From Candidatus Binatus sp. (lineage in GTDB: Bacteria > Desulfobacterota > Binatia > Binatales > Binataceae), in contig NZ_DATCTO010000064.1 in assembly GCF_036567905.1 (NCBI RefSeq), positions 1 through 52,237 of the forward strand: a stretch of 52,237 bases of DNA, in the 5' to 3' direction. This document shows positions 50,901-52,237 of the stretch, piece after piece. The first letter of the stretch is position 1; each line of letters begins with the position of its first letter. The translations under genes were made by a program, and so were the position numbers. The notes beneath the pieces are model-generated. The model was not told the origin of the DNA and did no database searches. It saw only the letters and a list, made by a program, of their open reading frames with translations.

Positions 50901-52200
50901 CACAGATATCGATCGCCAGACTGAACTGAACGATGACGACGGTTCGCTGACCGGCCTCGTGAACACGGTGTCGGTCAACGAGGATGCCTTTTTTCAGGCG
51001 CCAACTCAGGATGTCGAGTGCAAATCCGACGTGCTCGCCAATACCGCGGGTACCGCCATCACCAGCCCCTACGACTACGTCACCACCGTTGTGTATCCCG
51101 ATTGCGCGACAGTCCCCTGGAGCGGCCCGCCGCCAGAAATTCCCAATAAGGGCGCCTGCAATGATCCGGCGGCCGGGTGGACCTGGAGCTACGACTGCGC
51201 CAACTCAGCGTGTTATGGCGTCGCTCTGTATCGCCAGTATCTGAATACGGGTGAAACCACAGCGCCGTTTATCCGGATGGCAGCGTCGGCCACCGGGCAG
51301 CGCGAAACGATGGCGCCGAATAACGGCCTTTACTACATCGACACGACCGTGGACGAAAACACGCAACGCCAGTCGGGGAATTTGTACAGCGTGTTCCAGG
51401 CGAACAAGAAGTACCACGTGTTTCTGCTCTTCGCCAAGCCGGGCCCCCCAACCACCCCAACCACCCCAGCCACCAGGGAGACTTACCAGATATACGTGGG
51501 CAAGGGCCTCGACACGGCGGCCGTGCTGGATTCCGTGGTGGCCGAGAAGGCCAATGTATCCAGTGCTGCGGCCTCGTTCACGACCTTCTCGTGGCCTGCC
51601 GGATGGACCAAGACCTACCAACCCCTGGATACTGGTAGCCCCCCGGCAGGAGGAGGCATTCTGACGGTTACGGTGGATCTTAGCACTGCGGGCGGGAGCG
51701 GATTCCCGACCGACTACGACAACTCGCTCTATAATCCCTCCAATCCCACCCAGACGCGCTGCCAGCCGTCAACTATGTGCGCGTGGAGCACCACCAACTC
51801 GGACTGTGAGTGCAACATCTCCGCCAACGCCAGCGATCCACTGGGCCAATTCTATCTGCGCAACGATTGCATGCAGGGCAACCCCGACGGCACCGACCCC
51901 GGCACCGCGTTTTGCAAATGGGCGATCAGTGACGTCGATTATCCGGATGCGGGCGCGTACGGCTTCTCGTTCATTCCGGGGAGCACCTTCGCAACTGTGG
52001 CCGACCCAGTGGCCAGAGCCGCTTTGCGGCCGTCACCGAGTTGCTTCCCGCAAACTGTAACGAATCCGACGCCGCCACCACCGACCTTGCCTTCGCCCTG
52101 GAACCTCCCATTCACCCCTGCGTCGAGTGCCGTGGCCCAAGACTGCTTTTATGCCAGCGCCCCGCCCTCGCCGCAGTTCTGCACGGCTCCCGGCCCATAG
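47935..52200 (+). CDS. Large secreted G8/CEMIP-like protein
   Basis: 1,421 residues; GGAGGGG 4 bp before the ATG. An N-terminal signal or anchor (about 17-40) is followed by a G8-type domain (about 60-160: YKNVRIYGNADGTVKGSLAF, DFWAESIIIENNGTLTAG). Then comes a parallel beta-helix-like core with MHYPVHFHMARQVPTDTYV, DSSIWDSMTRFIVLHATQGV and GYYLEDGTETNN, which matches the PVHFH region of eukaryotic CEMIP/TMEM2 and PKHD1L1 proteins. Over 20 cysteines and a Pro-rich C terminus suit life outside the cell. CEMIP acts on hyaluronan; activity here is unknown. Possibly co-transcribed with the preceding lipoprotein. Confidence 0.82.
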   Translation: MSCHLDSSFAKASRIGNVALVFAVGLLFGAVFSGAESSKADTFAVMPPITNAKAAETCTGPLKPKTPPEDLDVTGACTVGAGTYVYKNVRIYGNADGTVKGSLAFADAAIDFWAESIIIENNGTLTAGVAPDGVTISPVGTNPGGKITIHLYGAQQSSKEHAVGVHCHDKTCGIPSELFTSNNLKSLDPTSCVAASTKGGTLPNDDCFYQYEPLMYDDGGNVKGFYGYKVLGLGYGGTLRLYGLKGATYPDTTVDPTSTGTSWVRLNNCATGTTDSKCTEGVLQPGATTLTLSRAVNWKKGDQFVVTTTDYLTSHTEQLTLAEDADGNTITIASPGLQYPHHAATVDLASRIPAGRGLTDLTSVDTRAAVALLSRNIRIVSGGDKPMSDLPTAPDPPPTKPPDPKLYFGGHVVFRQGFTQLQVQGVEFYQLGEGGRMMHYPVHFHMARQVPTDTYVKDSSIWDSMTRFIVLHATQGVLLARNVGYRSIGMGYYLEDGTETNNKLYANIGISAIAAVNDKANYRGIPGILARNKDGADKPYPANTEHTPYDSDFEHPSLFWIMNGWNDFEYNMAVGAEMCGNCYWMPPGANSGSSRNMYWTGYSSLQKNYDNKGTSPLMEFLGNSCSTAMVAFHVVGDTSYCGGINTNFSDGDAKKQFHSIENDLIPPPVGVKKDPAAPDRVNEDFYPRINNGGNHHPTKCPSLTGDCSTQGDCSNSNLGNCMVIVLDRFTSSFNFATKNFAAIWLRPQFNLVLNSAITDILGGGLTFVTGGGYTRADALIGHWALARKTVFIGETQDPAANPYATNGGPVNPTSFAAGVKCGNKQPATGFCIPVDGAGNDLGVTFDRDSFSANQRFFNIYDGPALEDSNAFLDITATQLTDCLLTGDVDYRCFNSKWMEGTQLGIPGIFAGSGKPPAACYLPNAAIAWKQPNGFYYPPSFHSTNLYFNSVEIHHYVIEPKFLTGTYKTDDDATKSLYCNRQPAMFSPDFTDIDRQTELNDDDGSLTGLVNTVSVNEDAFFQAPTQDVECKSDVLANTAGTAITSPYDYVTTVVYPDCATVPWSGPPPEIPNKGACNDPAAGWTWSYDCANSACYGVALYRQYLNTGETTAPFIRMAASATGQRETMAPNNGLYYIDTTVDENTQRQSGNLYSVFQANKKYHVFLLFAKPGPPTTPTTPATRETYQIYVGKGLDTAAVLDSVVAEKANVSSAAASFTTFSWPAGWTKTYQPLDTGSPPAGGGILTVTVDLSTAGGSGFPTDYDNSLYNPSNPTQTRCQPSTMCAWSTTNSDCECNISANASDPLGQFYLRNDCMQGNPDGTDPGTAFCKWAISDVDYPDAGAYGFSFIPGSTFATVADPVARAALRPSPSCFPQTVTNPTPPPPTLPSPWNLPFTPASSAVAQDCFYASAPPSPQFCTAPGP

Positions 52201-52237
52201 CAGCCGCAATTTGCAGTAGGCCGGCGCAACGGAGGAC
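52201..52237 (+). other. Start of next intergenic region with a ribosome-binding site
   Basis: 37 bp after the G8 gene end in ACGGAGGAC, a good Shine-Dalgarno sequence, so another plus-strand gene probably starts just beyond the window. Confidence 0.4.

Noticed and set aside
1..52237. tRNA, rRNA or CRISPR arrays
   Set aside because: No T-arm-like motif in a cloverleaf context, no rRNA-like stretch and no regularly spaced direct repeats were seen.

Overview
The window is GC-rich, densely coded DNA from a Gram-negative-type bacterium: it has lipoproteins, a periplasm-facing FtsH, a LexA SOS repressor and a wax ester synthase-like acyltransferase. Start codons commonly overlap the preceding stop (ATGA, TGATG, GTGA), so much of the coding is in compact operons. 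The mix of acyl-CoA metabolism, LLM-type oxidoreductase, haloalkane dehalogenase-like hydrolase, stand-alone GST-like proteins and a MetX-MetW fusion would fit an uncultured soil or sediment lineage of the Desulfobacterota/Binatota type. That placement is inference only.

Layout. 1-7.7 kb (+): histidine kinase, thiL, two CNNM/CorC proteins, larB, an ABC1/UbiB-like kinase and an AlkZ-like protein, almost all translationally coupled. 7.9-10.7 kb: a ferredoxin/ferredoxin reductase pair (-), lexA (+) and a soluble histidine kinase (-). 11-16.2 kb: a sulfur amino acid block, with cysK-cysE (+) converging on metXW-metY (-). 16.2-18.3 kb: remnants, a small lipoprotein and a WS/DGAT acyltransferase (-).

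18.4-22.3 kb is the most unusual part. A NirK-like copper oxidase gene is split by a 2,666-bp IS1595-type element with imperfect 23-bp terminal inverted repeats and an 8-bp target duplication. The element carries a transposase, a P63C-domain protein and a ClpP-like serine protease in one overlapping operon. The host locus was apparently already damaged, because a frameshifted NorB-like gene is fused to the 5'-truncated NirK-like gene. Removing the element in silico restores the NirK-like reading frame.

22.4-30.6 kb: a glycine-rich secreted protein, a membrane protein, a lipase, an ADP-forming acyl-CoA synthetase, a haloalkane dehalogenase-like hydrolase with a small partner, and a 5'-truncated Rhs C-terminal module followed, with a 4-bp overlap, by an exported protein that may be its immunity partner. 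30.6-35.7 kb: a thiolase (-) divergent from two tandem GST-like genes, a TetR regulator and a radical SAM protein (+), with a 29-bp palindrome between the divergent starts. 35.8-42.7 kb (-): a catabolic acyl-CoA block (acyl-CoA dehydrogenase, nitroreductase, acyl-CoA ligase, thiolase-like protein, enoyl-CoA hydratase, LLM oxidoreductase). 42.7-46.7 kb: a flavin reductase remnant, a conserved protein, FtsH and an Rhs YD-repeat remnant. 46.7-52.2 kb (+): a beta-propeller lipoprotein and a 1,421-residue secreted G8/CEMIP-like protein.

Four copies of a short palindromic repeat lie only between convergently transcribed genes. No tRNA, rRNA, CRISPR array or known riboswitch was recognised.
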